From NCBI GenBank assembly GCA_035493835.1, contig DATJHO010000114.1, positions 1 through 51,272 on the forward strand: a DNA stretch of 51,272 nucleotides, written 5' to 3'. The notes under the pieces were generated by a model. It saw nothing but the letters and a program-made list of their open reading frames with translations, searched no databases and was not told the origin of the DNA. Below, piece after piece: positions 34,238 through 43,120 of the stretch. The DNA is from DASZTU01 sp035493835 (lineage in GTDB: Bacteria > Pseudomonadota > Alphaproteobacteria > Rhizobiales > Devosiaceae). Positions within the stretch are counted from its first letter, which is position 1. Every line of letters begins with the position of its first letter. The position numbers and the translations under genes were made by a program.

Positions 34238-35179
34238 ATGCTTCTCGGACGCACCGCCAGCGGCCTTTACTGGATGCACCGTTACATCGAGCGCGCCGAG
34301 AACATGGCGCGCATCGTCGATGCCGGCCTCCGCATGGCCCTCACCCGTTCCAATTCGGCGGCCGAGGAATGGTCCTCGGTCGTCTCCTCCGCCGGCGCCC
34401 GCCAGGGCTTTGGCGATAAGCACCAGCAATTCTCCGCCGTGACCGTCGCCGACTTCCTGCTGCGCGACCGCGATAATTCCTCGAGCGTCATTAGCTGCAT
34501 CGAGGCCGCACGCTCCAACGCACGCATGGTGCGCACGGCGCTCACCCGCGACGCCTGGGAGGCGGTCAATGAAGCGTGGATGGCGCTGAAAGCCGTGCTC
34601 GCCCAGCCGCTCGCCGAGAGCGAGCTGCCGCCGGTGCTCGACCATATTAAACGGGAGACGTCGCTGATCCGCGGCGCCTTCCACGGCACCATGCTCCGCA
34701 ACGAGATCTTCAATTTTTGCCGCCTCGGCACCTGCATCGAGCGGGCCGATAACACCGCGCGCATCCTCGACGTCAAATATTACGTCCTGCTGCCGTCGGT
34801 CTCCTATGTCGGCACCACGCTCGACAACTATCAATGGGAATCTATCCTGCGCTCGGTCTCCGCCCATCGCTCCTACCGCTGGGTTTATGACGGGCAGTAC
34901 CGGCCGGGGCAGATCGCCGACTATCTGATCCTCGACGGCCGCATGCCGCGCTCGCTCAACTATTGCTACCGCAACATCGTCGAGAACCTGGATTTTCTCG
35001 CGATGGACTACCATCGGCGGCAGCCCTGTCATGGCGCGGCTGAGATCACCCTGACGACGCTCAGCAATCTCGGGATCGACGCCATTATCGATTCCGGCCT
35101 GCACGAGTTCCTTGCCGATTTCATCGCCCAGAACAACAAGCTCGGCGCCCAGATCGCCGCAGCCTACAATTTCGATTGA
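34238..35179 (+). CDS. Alpha-E domain protein (DUF403, COG2307)
   Basis: A 313-residue, largely helical protein with the family opening LLGRTASGLYWMHRYIERAE, the SVISCIEAARSNARMVR segment and a C-terminal CYRNIVENLDFL. Alpha-E proteins are constant companions of the circularly permuted ATP-grasp and may be a subunit or substrate carrier. It starts 15 bases after the ATP-grasp stop and is followed eight bases later by the transglutaminase. Confidence 0.9.
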   Translation: MLLGRTASGLYWMHRYIERAENMARIVDAGLRMALTRSNSAAEEWSSVVSSAGARQGFGDKHQQFSAVTVADFLLRDRDNSSSVISCIEAARSNARMVRTALTRDAWEAVNEAWMALKAVLAQPLAESELPPVLDHIKRETSLIRGAFHGTMLRNEIFNFCRLGTCIERADNTARILDVKYYVLLPSVSYVGTTLDNYQWESILRSVSAHRSYRWVYDGQYRPGQIADYLILDGRMPRSLNYCYRNIVENLDFLAMDYHRRQPCHGAAEITLTTLSNLGIDAIIDSGLHEFLADFIAQNNKLGAQIAAAYNFD

Positions 35180-35186
35180 GGGCCAT

Positions 35187-35987
35187 TTGCTTCTGACCGT
35201 CAGCCATCTGTCGCGCTACCGCTACGACCAGCCGGTTCCTTACGCGCTGCAGCGCCTGCGGCTGTGGCCGCTGAGCGCCGCGGGGCAGGTCGTGCGCCAT
35301 TGGGACGTGGGGGTCGAGGGCGCGCGGATCGAGGCAAACTACACCGACGGTTTTGGCAACCGCACCGCGCTCGTCAGGCATGATCGCTCGGCGGAGGAAA
35401 TCGTCATTCGCGCCAGCGGCGAAATCGTGACGGAAGACCGCGGCGGGGTTTTCGGCCTCGGCAACGGCGTGCCGCCGACCTGGGTTTTCGAACGCGAGAC
35501 CGAGCTGACGGGCAAGGGCCCGGCCATCACTGCCCTCGCCGAAAGCCTGCGGGGTGGTGTCGACGAGCGCCTGCCATTGCTGCACCGCCTGATGTCGGAA
35601 ATCCACGCCCGCGTCGCCTACATGCCCGGCACCACCAGCGTCGCGACCGAAGCCGAAGCCGCGCTGGTCGCCGGCAGCGGCGTCTGCCAGGATCACAGCC
35701 ATATTTTCATCGCCGTCGCCCGGCTGCTCGGCATCCCCGCCCGCTATGTCTCGGGCTATCTGCTGATGGAGGGCGTAGCCGAGCAGACGGCCAGCCACGC
35801 CTGGGCGGAGGCCTGGGTGGATGGGCTCGGCTGGGTCGGGTTCGATGCCGCCAACGACGTCTGTCCGGAGGAGCATTACGTGCGCCTCGCCGTCGGCCTC
35901 GATTACCACTATGCCGCGCCGGTTTCCGGTATTCGCATGGGCAGCGCCGCCGAAACCCTTGCGGTCGAGATCAGCGTAGAGCAGTAA
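35187..35987 (+). CDS. Transglutaminase-like peptidase of the Anbu operon
   Basis: A 266-residue protein with an N-terminal transglutaminase_N domain (LTVSHLSRYRYDQPV) and a papain-like core. The triad is Cys167 (GVCQDHSH), His204 (SHAWAEAW) and Asp220 (GWVGFDAAND). A TTG start at 35187, with GAGGG six bases upstream, fits the family N-terminus best; the longer frame overlaps the alpha-E gene. This subgroup is expected to be a cysteine peptidase or amidase acting with the ATP-grasp ligase. Confidence 0.87.
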   Translation: MLLTVSHLSRYRYDQPVPYALQRLRLWPLSAAGQVVRHWDVGVEGARIEANYTDGFGNRTALVRHDRSAEEIVIRASGEIVTEDRGGVFGLGNGVPPTWVFERETELTGKGPAITALAESLRGGVDERLPLLHRLMSEIHARVAYMPGTTSVATEAEAALVAGSGVCQDHSHIFIAVARLLGIPARYVSGYLLMEGVAEQTASHAWAEAWVDGLGWVGFDAANDVCPEEHYVRLAVGLDYHYAAPVSGIRMGSAAETLAVEISVEQ

Positions 35988-36017
35988 TTTCGGAATCGAA
36001 TCCTGCTGGACTGAACC

Positions 36018-36746
36018 ATGACTTATTGCGTCGGATTGAAGATGGACCGCGGGCTGATCTTCATGTCCGACACCCGCACCAATGCGGGGCTCGACAACAT
36101 CTCCACCTTCTCCAAGATGCATGTCTGGTCGCGCGAGGGCGACCGGCTGATCGTGCTGCTTTCGGCCGGCAATCTCGCGACCACCCAGGCCGTGATCGGC
36201 CGCCTCGACGAGCAGATCCGGATCGAGGAACCCGGCAAGCCCTCGCTGATGCAGACGGCGTCGATGTTTCAGACCGCCCAACTCATCGGCACTACCGTCA
36301 AGGAGGTGATCCGCGACGCGGCGCCCGCCGGCCAGACGGCCGATGCGTTTGCGGCGTCCTTTATCCTGGGTGGGCAGATCCGGGGCGACGAGCCAAGGCT
36401 CTTCTACATCTACCCTGAGGGCAATTTCATCGAATCCTCGCCCGATACGCCCTTCTTCCAGATCGGCGAGCACAAATATGGCAAGCCGATCATCGTGCGC
36501 GCCTACGACCGGAAGATGAGCGACGAAGACGCCATAAAACTGCTGCTGGTTTCCTTCGACTCGACGCTGAAATCGAACCTTTCGGTGGGGCTGCCGCTCG
36601 ACATGCACCTCTACCGCGCCGACAGTTTTGCGCGCGGCGTCAGCAAGCGCTTTGAGCGCAACGACCCCTATTACGTCGCGATTTCCGAAGGCTGGTCCGA
36701 CGCGCTGCGGTCAGCCTTCCACAGCTTGCCGGCGCTGGCGCTGTAG
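36018..36746 (+). CDS. Anbu proteasome-like peptidase (COG3484)
   Basis: A 242-residue protein of the Anbu (ancestral beta-subunit) family. After Met removal Thr2 would be the catalytic Thr1 nucleophile. Asp18 (SDTRTNAG) and Lys33 (FSKMHVW) match the proteasome Thr1/Asp17/Lys33 set, offset by one. The family signatures NAGLDNIST and GEHKYGKPI are present. Anbu forms open helical rings rather than a sealed barrel in solved examples, and a natural substrate is unknown. It is the last gene of the four-gene operon and lies 30 bases after the transglutaminase. Confidence 0.92.
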   Translation: MTYCVGLKMDRGLIFMSDTRTNAGLDNISTFSKMHVWSREGDRLIVLLSAGNLATTQAVIGRLDEQIRIEEPGKPSLMQTASMFQTAQLIGTTVKEVIRDAAPAGQTADAFAASFILGGQIRGDEPRLFYIYPEGNFIESSPDTPFFQIGEHKYGKPIIVRAYDRKMSDEDAIKLLLVSFDSTLKSNLSVGLPLDMHLYRADSFARGVSKRFERNDPYYVAISEGWSDALRSAFHSLPALAL

Positions 36747-36802
36747 GTTTTCACGCTGATCCGGGCTTGCCGAAGGATGAGCGCAAACCGAGTCTCGGGC
36801 CC

Positions 36803-36835
36803 GACCTCGTGGTTAGACAAGCTCACCATGAGGTC
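36803..36835. repeat. 33-base palindromic repeat, family A
   Basis: GACCTCGTGG (36803-36812) and CCATGAGGTC (36826-36835) form near-perfect ten-base arms. A second copy of the same length lies at 50715-50747. It lies between the convergent Anbu and ABC-ATPase genes, where the 256-base gap holds only repeats of this kind. Confidence 0.7.
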
Positions 36836-36916
36836 CACCGAGGGAGAGGTCGACCGGGTCTGCTCCAAGGCACAAAACCCGGCTGGCCTGCGCCAGCCAT
36901 CCCACACACCCAACCT

Positions 36917-36939
36917 CATCCTGAGCCTGTCGAAGGATG
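36917..36939. repeat. 23-base palindromic repeat, family B
   Basis: CATCCT and AGGATG arms enclose GAGCCTGTCGA. An identical copy lies at 50672-50694. A degraded copy is visible near 36760-36780, with GCCGAAGGATG at its end. Confidence 0.7.
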
Positions 36940-37002
36940 GGCCCCAGCCACCTGATGCGCCTCATGGTTCGACAGAGATCGAAGGTCTCGGAAGCCACCC
37001 CT

Positions 37003-38082
37003 TCACAGCCGCTGGCCGGTATCCGGATCGAACAGGCTGGCGCCCATACCATCGATCACGAAACCACCGGTTGTCCCCGCGGCGACGCTGGCGTGCGGGT
37101 CGATGCTCGCGGTAAAGCGGGCGTTGCCGAGCTTGGCGAGGACGAGCTTTTCCGGGCCGGTGAGCTCGGCATCCTCGATCGTGGCGGTGATGGCGCCTGG
37201 CGTTTCGGGCGGCACGAGCCCGAAAGCTTCCGGCCGGACGCCGACCAGCACGCGGGTCCCCGACGCAGGCATGCGCCCGACCTGATCGGAAGACAGGCTG
37301 ACGGTCTGGCCACCCTCGGCCAGTTGCACCGTGAGGCCGTCGACAACGGTCGCCTCGAGCAGGTTGATGGCCGGCGAGCCCACGAACCCAGCGACATAAA
37401 GGTTGGCCGGACGGTCGTAGATTTCGCTCGGCGTACCCAATTGCTCGATGCGGCCATCGCGCATCACCGCGATTCGGGTAGCGAGGGTCATCGCCTCGAT
37501 CTGGTCGTGGGTGACATAGACGATGGTGGTGCCGAGCAATTCGTGCAGGCGCCTGAGTTCGACGCGCATTTCCATGCGCAGTTTTGCATCGAGATTGCTG
37601 AGCGGTTCGTCGAACAGGAACACTGCCGGGTTGCGCACCAGCGCACGGCCGATCGCGACGCGCTGCCGCTGGCCGCCCGAAAGCTCGGCGGGCCGGCGAT
37701 CCAGCAATGGCTCGATCTGTAGGATCTTGGCCGCCCGCGCCACCGCCGCCTCACGCTCCGGCCGCGCGACCTTCCGCATCTCGAGCCCGAAGCCGATGTT
37801 CCGGCGGACAGTCATGTTGGGGTAGAGCGCGTAGGACTGGAACACCATGGCGATGTCGCGGTTCTTGGGATGGACCCCGACCACGGAACGCTCGCCGATC
37901 CGCACATCGCCCGAAGTCGGCTCCAGCAGGCCGGCGATGATGCTGAGGAGCGTTGATTTCCCGCAGCCGGAGGGCCCGAGCAGCACCAGGAACTCGCCAT
38001 CATCGAGCATCAGATCGATGCCCTTGAGCACCTGAGCGCCTTCGAAATGCTTGCTGACTTTATCGATCTGCAGCGTAGCCAT
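37003..38082 (-). CDS. UgpC/MsmK-type sugar ABC transporter ATPase
   Basis: A 359-residue ATPase: Walker A GPSGCGKST, Q-loop in VFQSYALYPNM, signature LSGGQRQRVAIGRAL, Walker B FLFDEPLSNLD, H-loop VTHDQ, then a regulatory TOBE-type C-terminal domain. It is the last gene of sugar cluster 2 and shares one base with the PfkB stop (TGATG). ATPases of this class are often shared among several sugar importers, which matters because cluster 1 has none. Confidence 0.94.
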   Translation of the reverse strand: MATLQIDKVSKHFEGAQVLKGIDLMLDDGEFLVLLGPSGCGKSTLLSIIAGLLEPTSGDVRIGERSVVGVHPKNRDIAMVFQSYALYPNMTVRRNIGFGLEMRKVARPEREAAVARAAKILQIEPLLDRRPAELSGGQRQRVAIGRALVRNPAVFLFDEPLSNLDAKLRMEMRVELRRLHELLGTTIVYVTHDQIEAMTLATRIAVMRDGRIEQLGTPSEIYDRPANLYVAGFVGSPAINLLEATVVDGLTVQLAEGGQTVSLSSDQVGRMPASGTRVLVGVRPEAFGLVPPETPGAITATIEDAELTGPEKLVLAKLGNARFTASIDPHASVAAGTTGGFVIDGMGASLFDPDTGQRL

Positions 38083-39011
38083 CAGGTTCGCCCACCCGCG
38101 TTGACAATGCCGGCATAGCTGCGCGGCGAGGTGGAAATGGCGGCCGAGGCGATGTCGATCCCCTGCCGCAACGCCGCTTCGAGGCCGGCCCCGGAGGCGG
38201 CGGCGTAGAGATAGCCGGCATTGAACGCATCGCCTGCCCCAATGCTGTCGACGACGGCGATGTCGCGGGCGGGCACACGCACCATTTGACCCGTTCCGGA
38301 AATGCCGAGCGCCCCGTTGGGGCCAAGCTTCACCACAACCTCCGCATCGGGCCGGCCGCTGATCTCGACCAGCGCGCGCGCAGCGCTTTCGCCACCCTCA
38401 GTGCCGGCAAGCGCCGCAGCCTCGATTTCATTGAACAGCAGATAGCGGCAGCGCCGCAGCCAGCCGCGGGTGCGGGCGACGGTTTCCCACGACCACCCGC
38501 CGGGCGGCCAGCCGGTATCGAGCGCGACGTCAATGCCATGCGCCTCGGCCCAATCGAAGATGGCGTTGTAGTCGCGCGCGAGCGCCGGCAGCACGAACGA
38601 GCCGCAGAGCAGGAGAATGCCGCCGCGCAGGCGCTCGACGTCAAAACAAGCGAGGGCATCGCCAAAGGAGAACGTAGGCAAATGCCCCAGCGTGGTGAAA
38701 AAGGTGCGCTCGCCATCCGGATGGGTAAGCCCGACCGAAAGGCTCGTGCCCGTCGAGGTAACCGGCCACCGCTCGCCGATACGGCCAAAGGCGCGTTTCA
38801 GGAATTGGCCGAACTCGTCATTGCCGAGATTGGCGCCGATCTGGAAGTCGCACCCCATGGCCTGCCAGGCCAACGCCACATTGCCCGCCGCACCGCCCGG
38901 TCGCAGTTCGTCGTGCTTGACGAAGACCTCGGTTCCGGAAGCCGGCCAAGGCGTCACCGGCCCCATGATCAGATCGATGTTGACGTTACCGATGGCGGCG
39001 AGGGCGCGCAT
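38082..39011 (-). CDS. PfkB-family sugar kinase
   Basis: A 309-residue ribokinase-like enzyme. N-terminal NVNIDLIMG, GGAAGNVALA, and the anion-hole/catalytic segment VDSIGAGDAFNAG, whose Asp is the base. It starts three bases after the SIS gene. In fructosamine (frl) systems a PfkB kinase (FrlD) phosphorylates the Amadori compound before the SIS deglycase acts. The same role is plausible here but unproven. Confidence 0.9.
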   Translation of the reverse strand: MRALAAIGNVNIDLIMGPVTPWPASGTEVFVKHDELRPGGAAGNVALAWQAMGCDFQIGANLGNDEFGQFLKRAFGRIGERWPVTSTGTSLSVGLTHPDGERTFFTTLGHLPTFSFGDALACFDVERLRGGILLLCGSFVLPALARDYNAIFDWAEAHGIDVALDTGWPPGGWSWETVARTRGWLRRCRYLLFNEIEAAALAGTEGGESAARALVEISGRPDAEVVVKLGPNGALGISGTGQMVRVPARDIAVVDSIGAGDAFNAGYLYAAASGAGLEAALRQGIDIASAAISTSPRSYAGIVNAGGRT

Positions 39012-39014
39012 GGC

Positions 39015-40040
39015 TCACTCCGTTCGCGTTATCTTGGAGCTGCGCTTGGGCGTGCCGACATCGGCAACACGGGCGCCCGCTAGCCCCAGCATCAGGCGCT
39101 GGACGACGAGCAGCATGGCAAAGACGGCGGCAAGGCCCTTGGCGACGGGGAAGGCAAACGTTACCGCGCCCAAAATCGGCGGCTGGGCGGAACTATCGAA
39201 CACGACGACCGGGGAGCCCGCATCGAGGGCAGCGGTCGCAGCGCCCGCCACCAGCGGGGCACCCACCTCGTCGCTGCGCACCAGGATGACGCCGACCTCG
39301 GGGCCAAGCATTTCGAGCGGGCCATGGCGGAACTGGCCGCCTTCCAGCGCAAAAGCCGGAATCCGCGCCAGTTCGCAGATGCCGAGCGCAAGGGCATCGG
39401 CGACGCCGTGGAGCTCGCGGCCGGAAGAAACAACAGCCCGGGCCGCGGCAAGAGTTGAAACGGCCAGCGACAAGTCGTCGACAGCGGGCGGGGCCTGCAG
39501 CGCCGCGATTGCCAGCGCCGGGTCGACCCCGAGTTCGGCCAAAATGGCGGCGTGAAGCGCAAGCGTGACGGTGAGGCTGCGGGTGGCGGCAAAGCCGATC
39601 TCGGCCCCACCGGCGCCGATGAGAGACGGCACGGACCTTGCGAGCGTCGAAGCGCCATCGAGAGTCAGGCCGAAGACGATGCCACTCGGGCGCACGAGAT
39701 CGAGCCAGCGGATCACCTCCGCGCTTTCGCCCGATTGCGAAGCGACGAGCACCACCTTGTCGCCCGTCGGCAGCGGCGCGGTCAGCTGCTCGGAGATCGG
39801 CAACGCGATGGCCTCGATGCCGAGACTACGGTAGATCGGCTCGACGATGCGGCCGGCGGCGTGCGAGGCGCCCATCCCCAAGAGGAGCAACCGGCCGGTT
39901 GCACGAAGCGCCGCTGCGACTTCGGTCGCGCGGTCCTTGACGGCAGAAATCGAGGCGATGGAATCGGCCACCTGCCGCGCCATTTCCGCCTCGATGGCGG
40001 CAAGGCCGGCTCCGTTGCTCGTCTCGATTGGATTTGTCAT
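39015..40040 (-). CDS. SIS-domain sugar-phosphate isomerase/deglycase
   Basis: A 341-residue protein with two SIS subdomains: phosphate-binding GMGASHAAG and SQSGESAEV in the first and a second repeat from about 200. It resembles the AgaS, GlmS-isomerase and FrlB group. A catalytic His region is plausible in EGGQFRHGPLEML, typical of fructosamine deglycases and GlmS. The ATG at 40040 overlaps the permease stop by four bases (ATGA). Confidence 0.9.
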   Translation of the reverse strand: MTNPIETSNGAGLAAIEAEMARQVADSIASISAVKDRATEVAAALRATGRLLLLGMGASHAAGRIVEPIYRSLGIEAIALPISEQLTAPLPTGDKVVLVASQSGESAEVIRWLDLVRPSGIVFGLTLDGASTLARSVPSLIGAGGAEIGFAATRSLTVTLALHAAILAELGVDPALAIAALQAPPAVDDLSLAVSTLAAARAVVSSGRELHGVADALALGICELARIPAFALEGGQFRHGPLEMLGPEVGVILVRSDEVGAPLVAGAATAALDAGSPVVVFDSSAQPPILGAVTFAFPVAKGLAAVFAMLLVVQRLMLGLAGARVADVGTPKRSSKITRTE

Positions 40041-40882
40041 CCTTTTACTCCACCTTGGGTCAGGCCCGAAACCAGGGCCCGCTGCATGACGAGGCCGATC
40101 AGAACCGGCGGCAACGCCGCCAGAACACCGGCCGTAGCGATGAGGCCGTAATCGGCGATGCGGCCGCCGGCGAGGTCCGCGATGGCCACGGTCAGCGTCT
40201 TGGCCTGCTGGTCTGAGGTGAACAACAAGGCATAGAAGAATTCGTCCCACGCCAGCAGCAACGCGAACAGGGCGGTCGTGGTCACGATCGGGGCGGCGAG
40301 CGGCAGCACGATCAACCGGATGGTCTGGTCGAGCCGGGCTCCGTCGATCATGGCGGCGCGTTCAAGTTCGCGCGGCAGTGAATCGAAGCCCGATTTGAGC
40401 AGCCACGTCGTGAACGGCGCAAGAATGCTGAGGTAGACCAGCGCCAGCCCATAGACCGTGTTGAGCAGGCCAAGGCCTGCCAGCAGCCGATAGAGCGGCA
40501 CGGAGAGCGCGACCGGAGGCAGCATATAGGTCGCAATCACGGCGTAAAGCGACCAGCCGGTCTGACGGTTGCGGGATACCGCCCAGGCCGCGGGGATGGC
40601 CACCAGCAAGCCTAAGACCGTTGCAATCGTTGCCACCACCAACGAATTGCGGAGCGAGGCGAGAAATGCCTCGCCGGCACTGTTGGGAGCAATGGTCAGC
40701 AGCGTCTTGTAGCGCGACAGGTCGATCGTTTGTGGCCACCAGTGCAACGGCCGGGCATTGAGGTCGGCCGAAGACGAAATGCTCATCACAAACAGCCAGA
40801 GCAGCGGCGCGAGAATGAACGCGGCCAGCAGCAGGGCTGCGGCATAGATGAAAAAGGATGCCAGGGGGCTACGGTTTTCCAT
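40037..40882 (-). CDS. ABC sugar permease, second subunit of cluster 2
   Basis: A 281-residue MalG-type permease with six helices and the EAA loop ERAAMIDGARLDQTIRLIVL. It starts three bases after the other permease gene. With the upstream subunit it should form the channel served by the ATPase at the end of the cluster. Confidence 0.92.
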   Translation of the reverse strand: MENRSPLASFFIYAAALLLAAFILAPLLWLFVMSISSSADLNARPLHWWPQTIDLSRYKTLLTIAPNSAGEAFLASLRNSLVVATIATVLGLLVAIPAAWAVSRNRQTGWSLYAVIATYMLPPVALSVPLYRLLAGLGLLNTVYGLALVYLSILAPFTTWLLKSGFDSLPRELERAAMIDGARLDQTIRLIVLPLAAPIVTTTALFALLLAWDEFFYALLFTSDQQAKTLTVAIADLAGGRIADYGLIATAGVLAALPPVLIGLVMQRALVSGLTQGGVKG

Positions 40883-40885
40883 GGA

Positions 40886-41767
40886 TCAGCTTGCCAGGGC
40901 GCCGCGACGGATGATCGAGATATAGCCCGCCGCCAGCACCGTGATGATGAGGGTAACGATCAGCGCCAGCGAAGCCCCCGACCCGGCGCGCTGGAAGGAA
41001 AACGCCTCCTGATAGACAAGGATCGAAAGACTCCTCGTGCTGTTGGCCGGCCCCCCGCGAGTCATCACCCAGATGATGTCAAAAACCTTGAAGGCTTCGA
41101 TTGTGCGCAAAACCAGCGCGACCATCAGGGGCCCCGCGATATAGGGCCAGAGCACGAACCGAAACCAGGCGATGGCGCCCGTGCCGTCGACCACCGCGGC
41201 GGCCTTGATGTCTTTCGGCACCGTCTGCAGGGCTGCCAGCACGATCAGCGCGACGATAGGGAAATTCTTCCAGGCATCGGCAAAGATCAGCGAGGCCATG
41301 GCCGAGGACGGCTCGCCCAGCCAGGATCGGTAGTCGGAGATGAGCCCGACCTGGGTCAGCAGGGCATTGAGCGCGCCGAATTCGGGGCTGTAGATCAGCC
41401 TCCAGAGCGTGGCGTTGACGATGGTCGGCAGCGCCCAGGGCAGGATCATCAACGCCCGCAGCACCGTGCGGCCGCGAAATTCCTGGTCGAGCAAGATAGC
41501 TGCGGCGATCCCTAAGAGGATTTCCAGCGCGACCGAACTGATCGCAAAAATTGCCGTGTTGGTGAGGGTGTCGCGAAAGGGGCGCCCGGTGAGCGCCTTC
41601 TGATAATTGGCAAGGCCGACGAAATCACCCCCACTGCCGACGAGCCTGGCGTCGGTGAAACTGAGATGGATGGTATCAACCAGCGGCCAGCCGATCACCG
41701 CAATCATCACCGCCAGGAGCGGCAGCATCAGCAGCCACGCCCTCAGCGAAATCCATCGATTGGTCAC
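40886..41767 (-). CDS. ABC sugar permease, first subunit of cluster 2
   Basis: A 293-residue MalF/UgpA-type permease with six helices, a periplasmic-side TIHLSFTDARLVGSGG segment and the EAA loop region KAAAVVDGTGAIAWFRFVLWP. The start is GTG at 41767. A hairpin and a short palindrome lie in the 111-base gap between it and the binding-protein gene. Confidence 0.92.
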   Translation of the reverse strand: MTNRWISLRAWLLMLPLLAVMIAVIGWPLVDTIHLSFTDARLVGSGGDFVGLANYQKALTGRPFRDTLTNTAIFAISSVALEILLGIAAAILLDQEFRGRTVLRALMILPWALPTIVNATLWRLIYSPEFGALNALLTQVGLISDYRSWLGEPSSAMASLIFADAWKNFPIVALIVLAALQTVPKDIKAAAVVDGTGAIAWFRFVLWPYIAGPLMVALVLRTIEAFKVFDIIWVMTRGGPANSTRSLSILVYQEAFSFQRAGSGASLALIVTLIITVLAAGYISIIRRGALAS

Positions 41768-41819
41768 GCCGACATGCTTCCGATGCTTTCTCGGCTACCC
41801 TGCATTCTTAAGAACACAG

Positions 41820-41844
41820 GGACGGCACCCCATTGGCGCCGTCC
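41820..41844 (-). promoter_or_regulatory. Hairpin between binding-protein and permease genes of cluster 2
   Basis: GGACGGC (41820-41826) pairs with GCCGTCC (41838-41844) around 11 bases. TTCTTAAGAA, a ten-base palindrome, lies just beyond at 41805-41814. The position matches the hairpin at 26941-26963 in cluster 1, which suggests higher expression of the binding protein than of the permeases. Confidence 0.5.
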
Positions 41845-41878
41845 GATAGATTGGCCTTCTAGCGACCGAAAATGGTGA

Positions 41879-43120
41879 CTACAAGCCGGAATTGTCCACC
41901 GCCGACTGCAGCGCATCCTCGGGGCTCGAGGTTCCGAGCACCGCCTGCTGGATGGCCACCTGCAACGCCGTCGAAAGCTCCTGGTATTTCGGCGTCGCCG
42001 GCCGCGGGAACATGAGCGGCAGGGAAACCTTTGCCGCCGCCACGAGCGCTTCCTGGCCCTTCGTCACCGCCGGGTCGTCATAGGACGACCCCCAGATCGG
42101 CAGGCTGAGCTTGGCATAAGCGTTCTGCACCGGCTGCGAGGTCATGTAGGTGATGTATTTCCAGGCCTCCTCCGGATGCTTGCTGCCCTGGGTGACGCCC
42201 AACCCCATCGAGCCGTTCACTGCCGAGGCGGTGCTGATGCCCGCAACGCCCGGTGCCGGCACGACGCCGACCTTGCCGGCGACCTTGCTGTCCTTGGGAT
42301 CGTTGGCAAGGTTGTACATATAGGTCCAGTTGAGGGCAAAGGCGGCCTCACCGTTCTCGAAGACGTGGCGGACGTCCTCCTCGAGGAACTCCTTGGAATT
42401 GGGGTTGGAGATGCCATCCTTGACGCTCTGCGTCATGTATTGCAGCGCCTTGAGCCCGCCATCGGTCTGGAACACCGGCTTGCCGCTGTCGTCGAGGAAC
42501 TTGCCGCCATAGGCGTCCACCAGCGTGGCGTAATCGCAGATGACAGCCTCAGCCTGCGCCCAGCTCCAGGCGATCGGGGTTGCAAGGATCTTCTTGTCCT
42601 TGATGATCTTGGCATCCTGGGCCAGTTCGTCCCAGGTCTTGGGCGGCGCGGCAATGCCGGCCTTCGCCAGCATGTCCTTGTTGTAGAATAGGTACTTGGT
42701 GTCGAGAATCCACGGCATGCCATAGCGCTTGCCGTCATAGGTGACCGTGGTCCACGCGCCGGGCAGGACGCCCTTGTCCATCTCGGGCGTGATGCGCTTG
42801 GTTACGTCGAGCAATACGTTGTTGGTGGCGTATTCGGCCGGCCAGATCACGTCGAACAGCACGACGTCGTAGCCACCCGAGGCCTGCGCCAGCACCGTCT
42901 TGTCGTGCAACCCCTCATACGGCACGAATTCGAGGTCGACCTTTATGTCCGGATTGGCCTTCTCGAAATCGGCCGTCATCGACCGCACATCCGCCTCGCT
43001 ATAGGCGGCCTGCGCCATGAACAGCGCCTTGATCGAGGTCTGTGCCATTGCGGGTGCTGCCATCATGCCGATGGCGGCCGCTGCGGCCATGGCCAGCGAT
43101 AAACCTAGCTTCGAAGACAT
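41879..43120 (-). CDS. ABC transporter sugar-binding protein of cluster 2
   Basis: A 413-residue family 1 binding protein with a Sec signal peptide (core about 6-24, cleavage after AMA in PAMAQ). Body motifs include VLFDVIWPAEY, YGMPWILDTKYLFYNKDML and the C-terminal GWT-like region AFALNWTYM. The start at 43120 has AGGAGG upstream; two earlier in-frame codons lack support. It heads sugar cluster 2. A ligand such as a fructosamine or amino sugar is only suggested by the downstream SIS and PfkB genes. Confidence 0.92.
   Translation of the reverse strand: MSSKLGLSLAMAAAAAIGMMAAPAMAQTSIKALFMAQAAYSEADVRSMTADFEKANPDIKVDLEFVPYEGLHDKTVLAQASGGYDVVLFDVIWPAEYATNNVLLDVTKRITPEMDKGVLPGAWTTVTYDGKRYGMPWILDTKYLFYNKDMLAKAGIAAPPKTWDELAQDAKIIKDKKILATPIAWSWAQAEAVICDYATLVDAYGGKFLDDSGKPVFQTDGGLKALQYMTQSVKDGISNPNSKEFLEEDVRHVFENGEAAFALNWTYMYNLANDPKDSKVAGKVGVVPAPGVAGISTASAVNGSMGLGVTQGSKHPEEAWKYITYMTSQPVQNAYAKLSLPIWGSSYDDPAVTKGQEALVAAAKVSLPLMFPRPATPKYQELSTALQVAIQQAVLGTSSPEDALQSAVDNSGL

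Noticed and set aside
36747..37002. Small genes in the gap between the Anbu and ABC-ATPase genes
   Set aside because: The open frames are translations of palindromic repeats, and the same peptides recur at the other repeat cluster near 50.7 kb.
40041..40250. Extension of the SIS protein into the permease gene
   Set aside because: Out of frame with the permease and of low quality. The ATGA overlap at 40040 is the natural start.
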